Assembly: GCA_037903475.1 (NCBI GenBank)
Contig: JBAJFG010000421.1
Span: forward strand, 558,001-622,000
From: Ancylostoma caninum
Taxonomy: Eukaryota; Nematoda; Chromadorea; Rhabditida; Ancylostomatidae
Length of the DNA: 64,000 nt
Direction: 5' to 3'
Below, one piece after another: positions 45,430-58,419 of this stretch; positions within the stretch are counted from its first letter, which is position 1; each line of letters starts with the position of its first letter. Both the position numbers and the translations under genes were made by a program. The notes beneath the pieces were generated by a model. That model was not told the origin of the DNA. It did no database searches and saw nothing but the letters and a program-made list of their open reading frames with translations.

Positions 45430-46615
45430 GAATCACAAATAGACATGTTTTCTCTGCAAGCTCAGCGGAGAGTGGCACATGACACAAAAATTCCGGAATT
45501 CGCACATGGAATAGATCATACTTCCTTCAAACCCCCTAGCTTAAGAACTCCATAGAGAATTTTCTGTATGAAGAATCCTGGGAAGGAGTGCAAAGCTCGT
45601 CATTCAGAAGTAACACCTTCCGATTTTTTGGAAGTTCCAGGATGCCTCTGAATTTCAAAGCAGCATTTGTTTATGCACACTGCGTGATGTTTGTAGAGCT
45701 GGCTAAATAAGCGACAGCACTCTCTATGTGGCTGTCGAATGCGCAACAATGAGATGTTCGCATACACTAATCTCATTACACTATCACCAGGTCATAGACG
45801 AATATACCGTAACTCTGTCAGGATACTGTATCGGATTAGTAGTGTTAAGAAGTTAGGCGGATTTCTGAGCGCATAGCAGACGTCCATCTCGGGGCATGCC
45901 TGTCGTAAATACGTGCTCTTTATTTACTGCAATAGACTACACTCAGATCGCACAAAAAGCTCGTCGTGCTCACCTTTCGGCACCGTATCGCATCGCATCG
46001 TGCTAATTTACGTAGCTTACGGGTACGTGTCTGGTTCTGGCGCTGCTCGTCTCACCGCAACGTTTCCTGAGGTGTCAAGCGTATCGCTGCTCACTATCTG
46101 TTCCACATAGCCCCACATGGGAACTGTAGTTGTGCTTCAAAAGACATGCTGCTTCTGTGAGTAGCCGCTTCCAGCGCCGCCCAAAGTTTTTCCAGACTTG
46201 CATGGTTTGTTCACTACGCGTATTGGACACTACATACTGGTGAGCATGTAATTTCTGTGCATTTTGTTTTGCATACTCGGATGTACTGCAATCCGGAGAA
46301 ATGAAATTTATTTCTTGAAGTATTTTATGCAATTTGCTCGTTCTTGGTTCTAATCTTTACACTCATTTCTGTCGACCCTATCTTTGGTTTTATTTCATCC
46401 CATTAAAAACCTGAAAACATAAAGGAACAGAACATTAATAGTTATCAAAAGGTAGTCATATATTACCATTAACGTTTCAGTCTTCTTTTGGAGAGGTATC
46501 TGACCAAATCTAGAAAATTTACTAAATTGCCTGCTTTCTTCATTAATTCCCTTTGTCCTTTGGGAACCTATAGTCAATTGTTAAATTGATAACCTTCCAT
46601 CTTGCGTGCCGAAAA
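45430..46615. other. intergenic, nothing recognised
   Basis: Only short frames without domains. No RNA gene or inverted repeat was seen. Confidence 0.5.
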
Positions 46616-46617
46616 TA

Positions 46618-46894
46618 TTAGGGTGTAAACTATGGATGCGCGTTTTCGCCCAGAACAAAATTTGTTCTAAAAAACGACAGCAGACACCTCAATAAAAATT
46701 GTGCGTACAGTTACTCTCAACTTCCCCACATCCTCCATGCGGGAAATGAGGTTCCCTCTTGGGAAAGTCACTGCGCTGTGAGTCGAAACGGTCGCTTACC
46801 CGAACCCCCACATTTTTCGCGGTTTTGAAATTTTTCTTCACGAGGAAACTTTCCTACGAAAAAGCGTTCGCGCATTTATAATTTTACACCCTAA
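46618..46894. mobile_element. 277-bp MITE with TTAGGGTGTAAA ends
   Basis: The ends TTAGGGTGTAAA and TTTACACCCTAA are exact inverted repeats, with TA outside each (46616-46617, 46895-46896). A second inner pair, ATGCGCG and CGCGCAT, extends the inverted ends. The resemblance of the end to a telomere repeat is coincidental. No coding capacity. Confidence 0.88.
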
Positions 46895-47427
46895 TACCGT
46901 CAATCTTGCGAGGCGAACCACTCTTTCCACCCAAATTACTAGCCAAAATATTTCTCCAGCAAAACTTATTTGAATTGCTGCGATTGTCTCGGATTTGATT
47001 AAGCTCAGTGCAGCAGAATCACGGGAACTCAGCTGTTTTGAATAAGAAATGCATGGACTTTTGAGAAGACAACACCGTTGATAATAAGTGCTATTCCAAG
47101 GGAATTTTTTCGAAACTTTCCACAACGATTTAATTGTGTTTTTCTCAGTTTCTTCGCAGTAAATAGTAAACTTCATGACAGTCTTCGAGAAACTTATCGC
47201 ATTACTCCCGTTTTCCTAACCTTACCTGGGAAGAACTCCTAGTGTGCTACTTTTTGTAGTTCAACTACATACATACATGCTCTAAGCTGTAGTGTCCTTC
47301 CCCAATTTCTCCAGCTCCTAGAGAGATTTCCTGGCAAGTTGCCACGGATTCTCACGCCGACGTAGTCGATTCCTCTCGTATTACTGCAGTGTATTCTGTG
47401 AATATGTGGGAGTTCAACAGGGATAGG

Positions 47428-47557
47428 ACGTTTTATTACATAGTACAATAATCCAGATAACGCTGCCGTCATAGTTCCACTAAAGGGCAGACGTTCTGGT
47501 TATTTCATAGAACAATGCTCCGGATTACGCTGTCGTCATAGTTCCACTAAAGGGCAG
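47428..47557. repeat. tandem duplication, two units of about 63-67 bp
   Basis: Units 47428-47490 and 47491-47557 both read ACGTT...CATAG.ACAAT, then GTCATAGTTCCACTAAAGGG and CAG. They differ at about ten positions. Confidence 0.85.
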
Positions 47558-47559
47558 CC

Positions 47560-49020
47560 AGCACCTCTCTCATCGGATTTCCGGATTATATAAGCTTAGA
47601 ACAGCATTGTTTTCACAAGGATACGACGTCCCTAAAGGACGGTTCTTCTGTGGGTGGTGCTACGCTTAATTAGCGCATATGTGGTGTTATATGCATTAGC
47701 GTTATGCGCAGGGGGGTAGGGTGTCTCGCAGCGAAAAAATTTGCTTTAGTTTATATATCGTTATGTCTCGTTGGCGTCGGTTTACAACACAAATATGTAC
47801 TTATTCTCGAAATACTGTTCACGTAGTTATTTTAAAGGTCTTCTTATTTAAGTAAGTATCTGTAGTATTAGCTCTGTAAACATCTGTAGTATAGCTAGTT
47901 TTTTTTTTGGAAGCCGTAAAAATATCACCTATTCATGGCAGAGAGAAAAAAACGAATATAATTACGACAAGGTCCGGATTTTTTTGAAGTTATTTTGTTT
48001 TATCCATATTTCTGACTGAAATATTTCTTATTCGCAAAAAAAATGCAAGGAACACCATGGAAACTTCAACTGCTCACTGAGCTGGAGCGCATGACTCCGC
48101 TAAATTCTCACCGCTTGCCTCCTACCTCCACTTATTCTCCTTTGATTTCCCTCTCACCCCGAAAACAAGCTGTTTTCACTCTATTTTCTTCCTGTTGCTT
48201 TGGTTTATAATGCTTTCAGTGAGCACTGCTCGTCCAGATCCATTTCTGAGCTGAAGCTGATCGTATTACATGGAGAAGAACAGAAAGCTTTCCAGATAGG
48301 GTTACATTGACGACGTGGGAGTGCTAGGAACTGACAATCTGTTGTCTGGAAGCTCGTGGTACCGCCGCCCCCTCCCCCGTGTGGTGCACTCACTAGCACT
48401 TGTTTTTTTTTACCTACGTTTATTTCAAAAATAGGTTATTCTCTACTTAGCCGGACTGCTACAAGAGTGGAAGACATGAGGGTGTCATGAGAGGAACAAG
48501 AACTTCTTTGATACAACAATGTTTAAAATTAAATGTAGAAATGAATATTAACCCCTGGTTACCTACCAGTTTTTCTTCAGATTGATTCCTCAAAATAAGT
48601 AACTTTTTGGAATCGACCGCAGAGCTGGATTTGAGCTCTTGATTGCCTCCAGTTTTTCTCCAGGGCAGCTGTATGTATGTAGTACTCGGTGCTGAAAAAG
48701 GATAGCCAAGCAGCTTAGAGAAATTCTTCAAAATTCTTCTTTTCTATGAATTATTAATAGATATAAAGAGAAGTAATGGGATAGAATGCGAAAGAGGCTC
48801 ACAGAAAAGTCAACAGATTCTCAGTAGAAAGGAATCTAAAGAGTTCAGAGAAGGTCAGAGGGTTAAAATGGTACGAATTAAGAATAGATGGAAACCACGA
48901 ACCGTTAGAATCTTTAAAAGTGGAGCAAATTGATTTTTTAACAAAACAATCGGAAGATTTCGAGCTCCAGATTACACTTATCTATATTAGTATTGTATAT
49001 GAGTACATAGTCGTTTGAAG
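47560..49020. other. intergenic, nothing recognised
   Basis: Short frames only. The minus frame at 48731-48459 has no family motif. No RNA or clear repeat was seen. Confidence 0.5.
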
Positions 49021-49040
49021 TTCACTACGTTAGCTGTAGG

Positions 49041-49105
49041 CCAGGACTGGTATCGATCTTTATTACGGCTAACGTTTCGGCGTTCTCGCCTTCGTCAGAG
49101 CCTGG
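49041..49105 (-). ncRNA. hammerhead-ribozyme-like motif, probably of a Penelope-like element
   Basis: On the minus strand the sequence has CTGACGA (49098-49092), a GGCG/CGCC stem with an AGAA loop (49091-49079), and GAAACGTT (49078-49071). These are the two conserved boxes of the hammerhead core, with stem II between them. GGCT just before the first box can pair with AGCC just after GAAACGTT, as a possible stem I. Stem III would be very short, as in the minimal hammerheads known from Penelope-like elements. The cleavage-site base is not certain. No Penelope protein is recognisable nearby. Confidence 0.5.
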
Positions 49106-50246
49106 AAATTAGAGACATTCGTAACCTACCTATTTGTCACTACATACTTCCTCAAGCAGGCTAACCAAATCGCATGTCCATTCAAAAGAGTCACTTTTTC
49201 GTAATTCCAATTCGAACTCCCTTCTTTTGCAGCTATTTGGAACGAGAAGCTCCAGAGCTTTCGATTTTCGTCAATACTCAAAGATATTAAAAGTTTCCGT
49301 CGTATCCTGGGGCAAGAATTAGGAAGGCTATTGTAGTTAGCGTTGTTTCCTTCATTGTGCTCTTGTCACGAATTGTATAGGTCCCGAATTCCTAATTATT
49401 TTTCCACTGGCTTCGAATTCATTTCGCCGCGTGCATTTTGGATGCTGCCAAAATGCCTTTTATGGCATGTCGTTCCGCTTTCATAACGAAATGAATAAAT
49501 GAATATCCGTTTCCTATTTGTCACGCGATGTCCTCTTGCTCACGAGTGAACTATAGCATGCAAGGTAAACTGACACGCTTGTTATGTCACGATATCGCTA
49601 AGGACTATGCAAAATGGCACAGCCACTGACGTGCCATGCGGAGAGTGTGTGATTTTTTCAGCGCCTACGGTTCGGAGCAAAAAAAAAACACAGTTTGTGA
49701 AAGAGTAGTGCTTATTTTCGTGTCATGACTTATCCACATAGCTGTGGTGTAAGTTTAAGAGCAGCTGAACTGTCTTTCTTGCATCTGTAGACCTCCCTCG
49801 TAGTATGGGGTATATTTCATGCCACTGTTCTACGATTAGTACTTTCTGAATTAAAGTTGAACCTTCACGACATGGTGGCAAGTGGCAGATTAGAAAGAAA
49901 AAAATAGATCTAGATAATGACAAAATTTGGCGTGTCTCTCTTCAAAATTGCTTAAATCCAAGAGGAAGGAAATTTGGCATTTATTTTCTTGCAAAAAATG
50001 TAGCTATGTACAAGTCCTCAAGTCTCATATGAAAAAGCTCTTTTAGCTTGCCCACATGTGTAGAACTACTACATGTAGATGATGAACGAGTTTACTCAGA
50101 GAAGTGCGAGTTCAGCAAGCCGGTAGGTTGCCCGGTTAAAGGCAGCACCAATCGTGGAGCATTGACGACGCCTTTCACTGTGCATTATTCCTCGTTTCCT
50201 GCAATTCATTTGCTTATATCAAGATATTTTCCTGAGACGAAAAGAC
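49106..50246. other. intergenic, probable retroelement remains
   Basis: The stretch to about 49500, ending in AATGAATAAATGAAT, may be the rest of the element that carries the hammerhead-like motif. The rest shows nothing except an isolated TTAAAGGCAGCACC end at 50136-50149, matching the TTAA MITE family. Confidence 0.4.
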
Positions 50247-50438
50247 CATATACGACGCTGCCATCTAATTTGTCCGCGTGAAAATGCAAGATGGGAATGA
50301 GCGGCCACAACCCGGACCGTTCGGGGTATGACACAGTGAAAATGAAATGGTGGCGTAACTCGAACCGTTCGGATTCTGCCATTCATTTTCTACTTTGCAT
50401 TTTTGCGAGGACAAATTAGTTGGCAGCGTCATATATGC
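50247..50438. repeat. foldback, arms of about 90 bp
   Basis: The arm starting CATATACGACGCTGCC pairs with the arm ending GGCAGCGTCATATATG. The pairing continues through CTAATTTGTCC, AAAATGCAA and GGACCGTTCGG-type blocks to a short loop near 50340. It is non-coding. Confidence 0.8.
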
Positions 50439-52120
50439 TCTGAGCGCACAAATGGAAATCCCTCATTTCGTTTTTTCACAGAGCTTGGCGTGTTCCTTCA
50501 TAGATTTAGTTCATTAACTCATTTCAAGAGGCAAATTTATGATTACATAATGCTGACGTCGTTCACTTCGTCACTGCTTACGTGATTCGCAGGAAAGAAT
50601 ACTTCATTATCGTAAAGCCATTGAATATTGCACGTAATTCCAGAATTTCCTACTGATTTCTTGAAATAACCATGGAATTTTTAGTTCTGCAGGATCTACA
50701 TACATCTGCCATGAAAGGTGAGTCTCAAAAAAAATGGAAGGCTCACTCACCTCCTTCCTTAGCATTTGCTAAAAAATCTACAAAATAAATATTGTTGCAA
50801 TATTTAGAATCTAAACGAATACAGATGACTTTTCTTAGCATAGGTGAAGTCTCGAACTTCAACTGAGCATTACTTTTCCTACGCTGAAACACCTCTCCCT
50901 CCTTCCATACGTGCGTCACACCTGCGTCTGAGCTGCGTCAGGGCTGCGACTTGGCCTTTCATTCGAAGTATGCTTGCATGTGCGTCTAACGCAAACACTT
51001 ACTACATATAAACTACTCATATGGCTTACCTTAAGACACTCTATAGAGTTTTCTGACCAGTTATCCAGAAATATCCAGTGAATGTCCCTGTACTCTTCCA
51101 GAAAAACCTTTTGAATGTTCTTGGTGCCTCAACTGACAGTTTCTTCTTGGTAAATGTACGAAAAAATACACACCCGTACGCTTTCCTGAAGTCATGTGAC
51201 GTTTCCCACCGGGTTTGAAGCTGAATCCAAGCTCTGCGATTAATAATTCACTAGGCCACGCTTGATACGGCTAGGCGCCAGATTATTTCGTCTCTAATGT
51301 TTGTCGTGACGCAACAATATGACCTTATCTGGACATGTCTCTCTAACAATAGCCAGTCGGAACGTAATACTAATACGGAAACATGTCACCGCGCTACCTG
51401 CTGTGAAGAATAACACGTGGTGTTTTCCATCCGATATCCCGACATTCACGCCCCTCTGGCAATATTGGTGTCTGGTCTACTGTGGTTATTCATCGCTACG
51501 CTCAGTTCTACCTGGTGGTGGACCCTCCTATTACCGCGGAATACTAACCCATCGCACTTTTCCGATCGTTTCCTTTTCCCTTAACTGCTAACAGAATTTC
51601 CTACAGATTCTAATCTCGTTTCCGGAAGATGCCGTTTCCAGTTGTTCATGTACAATTATGAGTGCAAGAAAAGAACAAGGAAGTAGAATAACCTCTAACA
51701 ACTCTACTGAGCTCCTATTCTACGCTCCATGGCGCAAGCCGTGAATGTCCGCGGCACGTGCGAAGAAAAAAAAACAGTAGCGAGTCTCACGAACATTCCC
51801 AGGAATGTTCTAAGCTTCTTGCTAAGCAAAATAAAATTACTTCTGCTGTGTAAGTGCGTTTTTTATAACCTATGCTATTTATTGCCGCCATTTCCTCCGC
51901 AGAATATTCCTATATTTGACCTTTGGACTCGCCGAAATAAGGCTAGTAGTAAGACTGAAACCTCCTTAACGACCTTCCAGGAGATAGTCTCATGAATAAA
52001 GCTCTTGCTCATCGTATCAGCAGCACCACAGCCGCTCACACTGCTTGGTTTTGTGCATAGGCGCTGGCTGGAAACGGATCAAAATTAGTAGGAACCCGCT
52101 GCAATGAGCCTTGACGGTCT
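50439..52120. other. intergenic, nothing recognised
   Basis: Only short frames without domains. No RNA or clear repeat was seen. Confidence 0.45.
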
Positions 52121-52270
52121 GGGCTGAGGTTTTAACGTGATAACCAAGCTAACTAGCGATAGTTTGCATTATAGCCCGTGGTATGGATTTTGAAATGCTA
52201 GGACAGACAGGACGTCAACGTTGGTTTGCTATCCTGTTTTCGCACGGTTGTACATTCGTGAGTCCTAGCT
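52120..52270. repeat. dispersed foldback repeat (GGTTTGC family), diverged member
   Basis: It has GATAACCAAGCTAACTAGCG and ACGTTGGTTTGCTATCCTG in the same relative places as the members at 45000-45165 and 59925-60085. Confidence 0.4.
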
Positions 52271-55200
52271 CAGACGGCTAAATTTCGCTCTCTAGTGGTT
52301 TTACTTTGTAGTCTGCTAATGAATCCTAACCCTCAGTATATTATACATATTAGGAAAAACAAAGATAGTCTAGATAAGAACGTTTTCCTTATTTCGTGTC
52401 GGTTAACATTGTTGAATAACTAAAAAGCACATGAAAACAAACTATGAAACTAGAATTCAAGCCATTCAGGCCCTATGACCGGCGCTGCGGCCCAAGCGTG
52501 CCGTCGCGTGGCAGCCGCGTGCGCATGCGTGGGCGGTGCACGCTTGTTAAAGCCGCTACTATATTAATACCAGCCACCTTTGAAGTGGATTCAATGTTTT
52601 TCTCGTCAACATTTATACGAAATAATATGGACTCTGCTCTCACGGATTCAATTTAGCTTTTTGCCTGTGAATATTAGTTTCAAAAATGCCGCTTGCAGTT
52701 CTAGCTTATGTATATTGCATGGATTTGCAGCCATCCCCACGCTGCATAGCTGAGCATTTCCATATTCGCTTATTCCATTCACTTTTGAAATTTTCCTAGA
52801 AACCGCATAAAACCAAGAGATATCAGCGTCAACTCTATGGTTCCAAATGGACTGTTTGCCTCACATTCTCTTGCTTTCGAACCCATTCTCTCCTTTTTTC
52901 TGAAATCCCATTATGGGAAACTTATGCTCCTGTTCCACGGCTTCTCTTTTCAATGCTTCGATGAACTCCGCTTCTATGGTCACAATCTGCTTCAAATAAT
53001 AAACCCTAAAGTGCAGTGAGCTGAGTTCATCGGGGTCATCTCAAACGAGAGCTGATCTGTTGCAAAACGAACCCGCCATTTAAGTGCTCCTCGTTGCCGC
53101 TGTCGCGTTAATAAGTTTGTCCTTTCAAGCGCTCCTGAATTGCTGAGAAAGTGGCTATGAGACTCTTTCCCCGTCTATTTCTTATTCCACATGCGAAATT
53201 CTGGATCATACTCCGGGATGCACTTAGTAGGCTTGCTAACACACATTTTCTACCGACTCCGTGGAAATTCTCCTGCAAGGACCTTGACGTTTTCAGGTTT
53301 TTCGACGAGGTCTGAAAAACTGTCCAGTATCGACTCAGGGCGTGGAAATCTCATTAGCCTTTGCTTTTTTTTTCTAGAGGCGTCGCTTTTCATAACGTCA
53401 TAGCACCTAATGCACTGTGACTCTTGTGAAGTTTGCCTTTTCATCTGCAGCTATGGCGTAGTGGAAAATATGCTTATCGATTGCTATTTGCTCACTTCCG
53501 TCTCTAGATAGCGCAAATGGGACTAATCTATGCTTCAGCGGTTTCGTTTCTGCGAAACTGTCACGAGCAGCATGTTCACGGGAGGGAGTGCACATTTAGT
53601 GCATTTGTACCAGGTTATATGTATTAATTATCATGCTGTGCGCATCCCTTTCGGCTCTACTAGTTAATTCAGCAGTGAAGTAGGACCGAAAAATTAATGG
53701 AATTTTCTGGAAAATGCTGCCTAAGTTGGGCTTCCAAAAACCGCTTTATTATTTATTCTTTATTCTTCACTCTCTACATCGCAACGGAACGAATAATACC
53801 GTCCTAAAAGCCACATGATCTGAATAAAAGATTAGTGATGAAATAAATGATTATATATGATTCGTTTCTTAGGTTGAAGATATGCTCTAATTTTAATATA
53901 GCACACTGCGTCGTAGTAGCTCAACCGATATCAGCTTTGATATGTATTGATTGCCGCTAGACCGCGTCGCAACAAGGCAAGTGGCGCGGCTCCCTAAATC
54001 GATATGCATCGAAATCAATTACACCGGGCATCGGCGACGGAGGTGCATAGTTAAAGTTCTTAGTTCCTGTAACTAGTCACAAAACATTCAGCATTTGGCC
54101 AAATTTCGACCCTTTATTGTCGTTTGTACTTTTCAGTGGTTGATTCTGTTTCTATGATTTACAATGGCCATGACAAAATCGTTGCATCCATCTCTAGTGT
54201 AGGAGACTGCGCTAAAAAAAAGATCCGGCGAGGATACAGTGGAATTATCCGTTGATGGGTTTCTCGTCGCAGACCTGCGCATCCCTTCCCACTATTGTCT
54301 ATACACTGCAGAGCATGTTGAAGAATGGGAGGGTTGCTGTAGACGTACCGCTTCTCACGTACCGCTCTGGGGCTGTAAACATGGACTATCACCAAGCGTT
54401 ATATAGGAGGATCTATACCCTTTACCTATGAGGACCTCCCGGGCCAGCATCATGCATCACTGAGATTACCTGGGGTAAATCCTCCCCCGTGTTAACGATG
54501 GGTAAATTTAGGTTTTTGACACGTTATGCCTGGTGAAGGTCTCTTCTTGGCTATACTTTTTTGCCTAACCATGAAAATCGACTTCTGCATGACTACTATA
54601 GTGTTAGATGGGTGATTCACTAGAATATTCACGGACTGCGCAAGCCTGTTGTCACATTCTTCAAAAATTACTGTACATGTAGATGACATATGTACATGTA
54701 TTAAAATTATATGTTTTATATGCATCGCGTCAAGGCTGCTGCGTCCGTCTGCGTCGCGGTCACCCACTTAGCTTTTTGCCAGGGTCGTTCGTGGGATTTA
54801 GTACCAGAAAACCTGAGTGGCTTATTTGGCGAATATTCACTGTTGTTAGCGAATTATGTTGGTAACACAAATTCACTCTAAATATGTCTCCTCCTGACCC
54901 TACAAGGTTACCGCGGCTACCAGGTTAGCGATGCCAGAATTCGCTTTTCAAGAGGAAAACTTAAGCTGAAACAGCAGACATCCAGAAATGGGTGTATTTT
55001 TCAGAGCACTTTCTCCAAAAACTACCGAAAAAATACGAGGACACCTTCGGAAAACTGCGGATTGGAGTAGAACTCTTGCACTGTTCCTGTGGATCCTCGC
55101 CGATTCTCTTGGAATTCTCTTGGAACTCGCGATTCCTGGGCAGAATTCGGGCAAATAAATGAAATATTTAATGAAGTAATTTCGTTTTTAAATGAATATC

Positions 55201-56130
55201 AAATCAAATGCCTACTTCCGTGGTTGCCTGCGGTGTGTTCCTGTTCTCAGGAGCGTGACACGCCGCTTGTTTACAACCGCGAACAAGCGTGCGGCCATAC
55301 TGTAGGGCACGGTGTGTCCGTAGGCTACGGCAGACGTCGCTTCCCTAACACGTTCGGGACATGTCAACTGGCGTTTAATTATCGCCCGCCCGGCTGGACA
55401 TTCCCCGTTGGACTTTTTATTGTTTGACGTTATTCCTTGCGTGCTATGATCCCAAATCCAGACATTTCTTCTTTTTCGATATTTGTTTCTTTTTTTCATT
55501 TGGTTGCACTTTTCCTTCTTAAATATTTTCCATAAGTCTTTGGTAAGAATTGTCCAGACCACCTTCACATTTTTTCTCGATAAGGACTCTGCACTCCAAG
55601 AAAAGGACAAAGGTCTTGCCCGAAAAGTAAATAGAGCTCCTAATCTGTGAAAGTTGGCCGCTGCTCCTGGAAAAGCAGTGGCGTACAGACGGAGAGGGGC
55701 AATCAACAAACACCGGAAATGGAGTGGGTCGTGAGCTGCACTCTTATCGCTACACGTATTCACTTCTGGAGTAGACGTAATTTCCGCTGCGGGAGTTCCA
55801 TTCAGGACGTCTGGGGTCCGTCAGCGATTACGTTTATACTTTGTAAGGTGTCTAACGCGTAAACAAGATTCAAATCAAGCTGTTTTCATCCAGGAAGCGG
55901 GAATTTCGGAAGTTCTGCTTTGACGTCAAAGTCGTTTACTAAATGGTGCGAGCAGTTTCCATTCAGCCTCGCCACCTCAGCACAATGCCCCCGAAACCCC
56001 TTTGTCAGCGGAAAACAAACGTCCTATTGTCGTTGTTTTCAAAAATTTGTTTTCTGATTTGTTGGGCAGTTTCAAGGATTATGGTGAAGGAAGTTTCATT
56101 GTTTATCACTAGAAATTGCGATTAGAGGCT
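52270..56130. other. intergenic, nothing recognised
   Basis: A long stretch with no supported gene. The largest frame, 183 codons on the minus strand at 55763-55212, is rich in basic residues, has no domain I know and overlaps an unrelated plus frame. No tRNA, LINE block or long inverted repeat was recognised. Confidence 0.45.
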
Positions 56131-56275
56131 CTTAGTGACAGAGAAAGAGATGTAGAGGGGGAGAGAGAGAGCGAAAGGAGGAGAGAAATAGAAATTTGAA
56201 AGTGTGTATTAACGGGAGCATAGTTGTGAAGATATTAGAGAAAGAGAGAAAGCGAGAAATAGTGTCGTATTCGAA
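56130..56275. repeat. purine-rich GA tract
   Basis: Runs of GAGAGA and GAAAGAGA on the plus strand, interrupted once near 56200. Confidence 0.85.
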
Positions 56276-57082
56276 GAGGAGAGCGCGACATGCAGACCAT
56301 AAGCACAAGTACCCAACTGCCGTCTTTTTTGGAATGGACTACATATACCAGTAGGTACTGCTGAGCCTCTTACTGTGATGGTATGTTTGTATGTTCAGTG
56401 ACTTTTCTGTAAACGTTCTTATTATTGTTATCCCTTTTCTATCAAATTCACATAACCAATCATGTGGTTAACATAAAAAAGGTAATAATCAAAGTAAAAG
56501 CAAGAGAAATGAGAGGAGCAGAGCCACTGCAACTAATTAGGTGTATTTTGCAAGGAAATACCATGTAATTTTGTAACTCCATCCAGCGATAAAACTGCAG
56601 AGTTCTGTAGATGTTTATGTAAGCAAAGTGGGCGGAGCAGACTGCCATTTTTGCTCGGATACATATTTGAATAACTTCATTTGTGGAAGAAAAAATTCAT
56701 CACAGCTCTACTAGGATTCATGACCCTCTTCTCGAAGGTCCTATGTTTCTCTCGCCTTAGTGGACGCGTCTTCTCAGCAAATACTACCCTTATTGTTTAG
56801 CATCCCTTTTAGTTCATACATAGTTGATTGTCACAAATCTCAGCACTAGGTCGTCTACTAATTTTCCTGCATAACTCGTCCAATCTAAAAAGTCGGTGGA
56901 CTCACAGCATTTCCAGATTCGTTTATCAATCCTGTCACCCATGTAGGCAAGACTTTTGAGTGAGCATTCCGCAGTTTTTCCCCCATTTACTTGAATGGCT
57001 TAAAAATTTGAGAGGCAACAGTCTTCTTTCACATGGATACCTTTCAATGTTACTCCCTGACCTGAATTAGAATTATCCCCAG

Positions 57083-57267
57083 AAATGATGGCAATGTTCT
57101 CTAAATTTGGTAAACAAAGCAAGAATTGTCAGAAAGTGCGACAGTAACTTAAAGAAAACCCTATGAAAACGTTATGGGGTTTTCATAGGGTTTTCTTTGA
57201 GTTGCTCTCGTACTTTCTGACAATTCTTGCTTTATTTACCGAATTTGGAGAACATTGCCATCATTTT
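57083..57267. repeat. near-perfect long palindrome, arms of about 88 bp
   Basis: The arm 57083-57170 (starting AATGATGGCAATGTTCTC) is the reverse complement of 57179-57267 with few changes, around a loop of about eight bases. The centre reads CCCTATGAAAAC, loop, GTTTTCATAGGG. Transcribed, it would form a long hairpin. Confidence 0.92.
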
Positions 57268-57539
57268 TTTAAAAAATCCATGTTCTTTACTCTATTTGCT
57301 ATCACCTCCGGAGTTTTCTTTTCCGTGCGTATCCTACTCCTCTCACTACAACATCACTGTCCTCAAAGCCTTTAAAGAAAGCGCTTCTTTTTCGTTTATC
57401 CCCATGTAAGATGAATATTTCTCATATCTGAAACTACCTGGAACTATATGGAAGTAGAAAACAAAATTTGGAAATAAAGCTGCTCTGCAGGAGAAAGTGG
57501 AAAAGTGAAATGGATGCAGAAAAAAGTGAAGTAGAGTCA

Positions 57540-58080
57540 TCGCGTACCCTTTAGGTGGATAAATACCGTTCCTCTATGCAGCCACTCTAGGCATGACGCA
57601 CATGCCATAGGCATTGCCCTTGAGACCTCGCAATTTTCTATCGAAGCCACGTCCGTCATGCGTGCGACAGCGCATCGCATCACAATAGCACTGCCATCGC
57701 AACAACACCGTGCGATTTTCGAGCGCGTTAATTGCGCGAATTTGGCCGTTTTGTACGCGGTCGTAACGCACGATTTCAAGCCACATTAATCAGCGACGAT
57801 TTGTTGGTATATCGGCCCAGCGACCGCGCGGCCAATTTCATCGCCGTCGACGCGCTGACTCAAGAGTTCGCACGCTCGTCGAACGCTGCCGAACGAACGC
57901 CATTTTGTCTGCTAAGTTGCGGTACGAGTTACGGTAGACTTAATGTAGCGTTTGAAGTGGGCCGCTTTGTCACAGGCGCTACGGCGGTTTCGGTATCGAT
58001 ATTCAAATTCGGTGCGTGCTCGGCGGGGTGCGTTTTTGAAATTTCCTATGTTTTGAACAGGGTACTGTAGCGCACAGTGG
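57540..58080. other. GC-rich, CG-rich island without a supported gene
   Basis: CG dinucleotides are dense here, and a 112-codon plus frame (57732-58070) and shorter minus frames are open. This is probably a result of composition. No family motif was seen. It could be part of an unrecognised repeat. Confidence 0.3.
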
Positions 58081-58419
58081 GGTCTTTCAACAGAATATCA
58101 AAATCATTCACATCTTCATATTAAAAATTACTCTTTGTGCTTGACGTAATACTTCGGGGATGAGAAAACTGTGTTCCATGACAGCGACAAGCTTCCACCA
58201 TTTGTACTTCATGCAAATCTCGTGCGGACTTCATGCAATCTTAACGGATATTGTCATTAAATGAACACGGTGATGGGACCAAAATCTATAAATAATGCAT
58301 TAGTACTTCATGATTCGATGCTCTAGTTTGGGGACACCCTTGCTAGGAAACCGCAATCTTTTGAGTACTGTACGTAGGTGGACCTTTATGTAGAGTTTCT
58401 TTTTACTTCTCCTTCTCAG

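Noticed and set aside
46618..46629. TTAGGG as a telomere-like repeat
   Set aside because: It is a single unit at the end of a MITE with an exact inverted copy, not a telomeric array.
55212..55763. 183-codon minus frame
   Set aside because: No domain, many basic residues, overlaps an open plus frame, and no splice or conservation support.
57732..58070. 112-codon plus frame in a CG-rich stretch
   Set aside because: Open frames on both strands are expected from the composition; no family motif.
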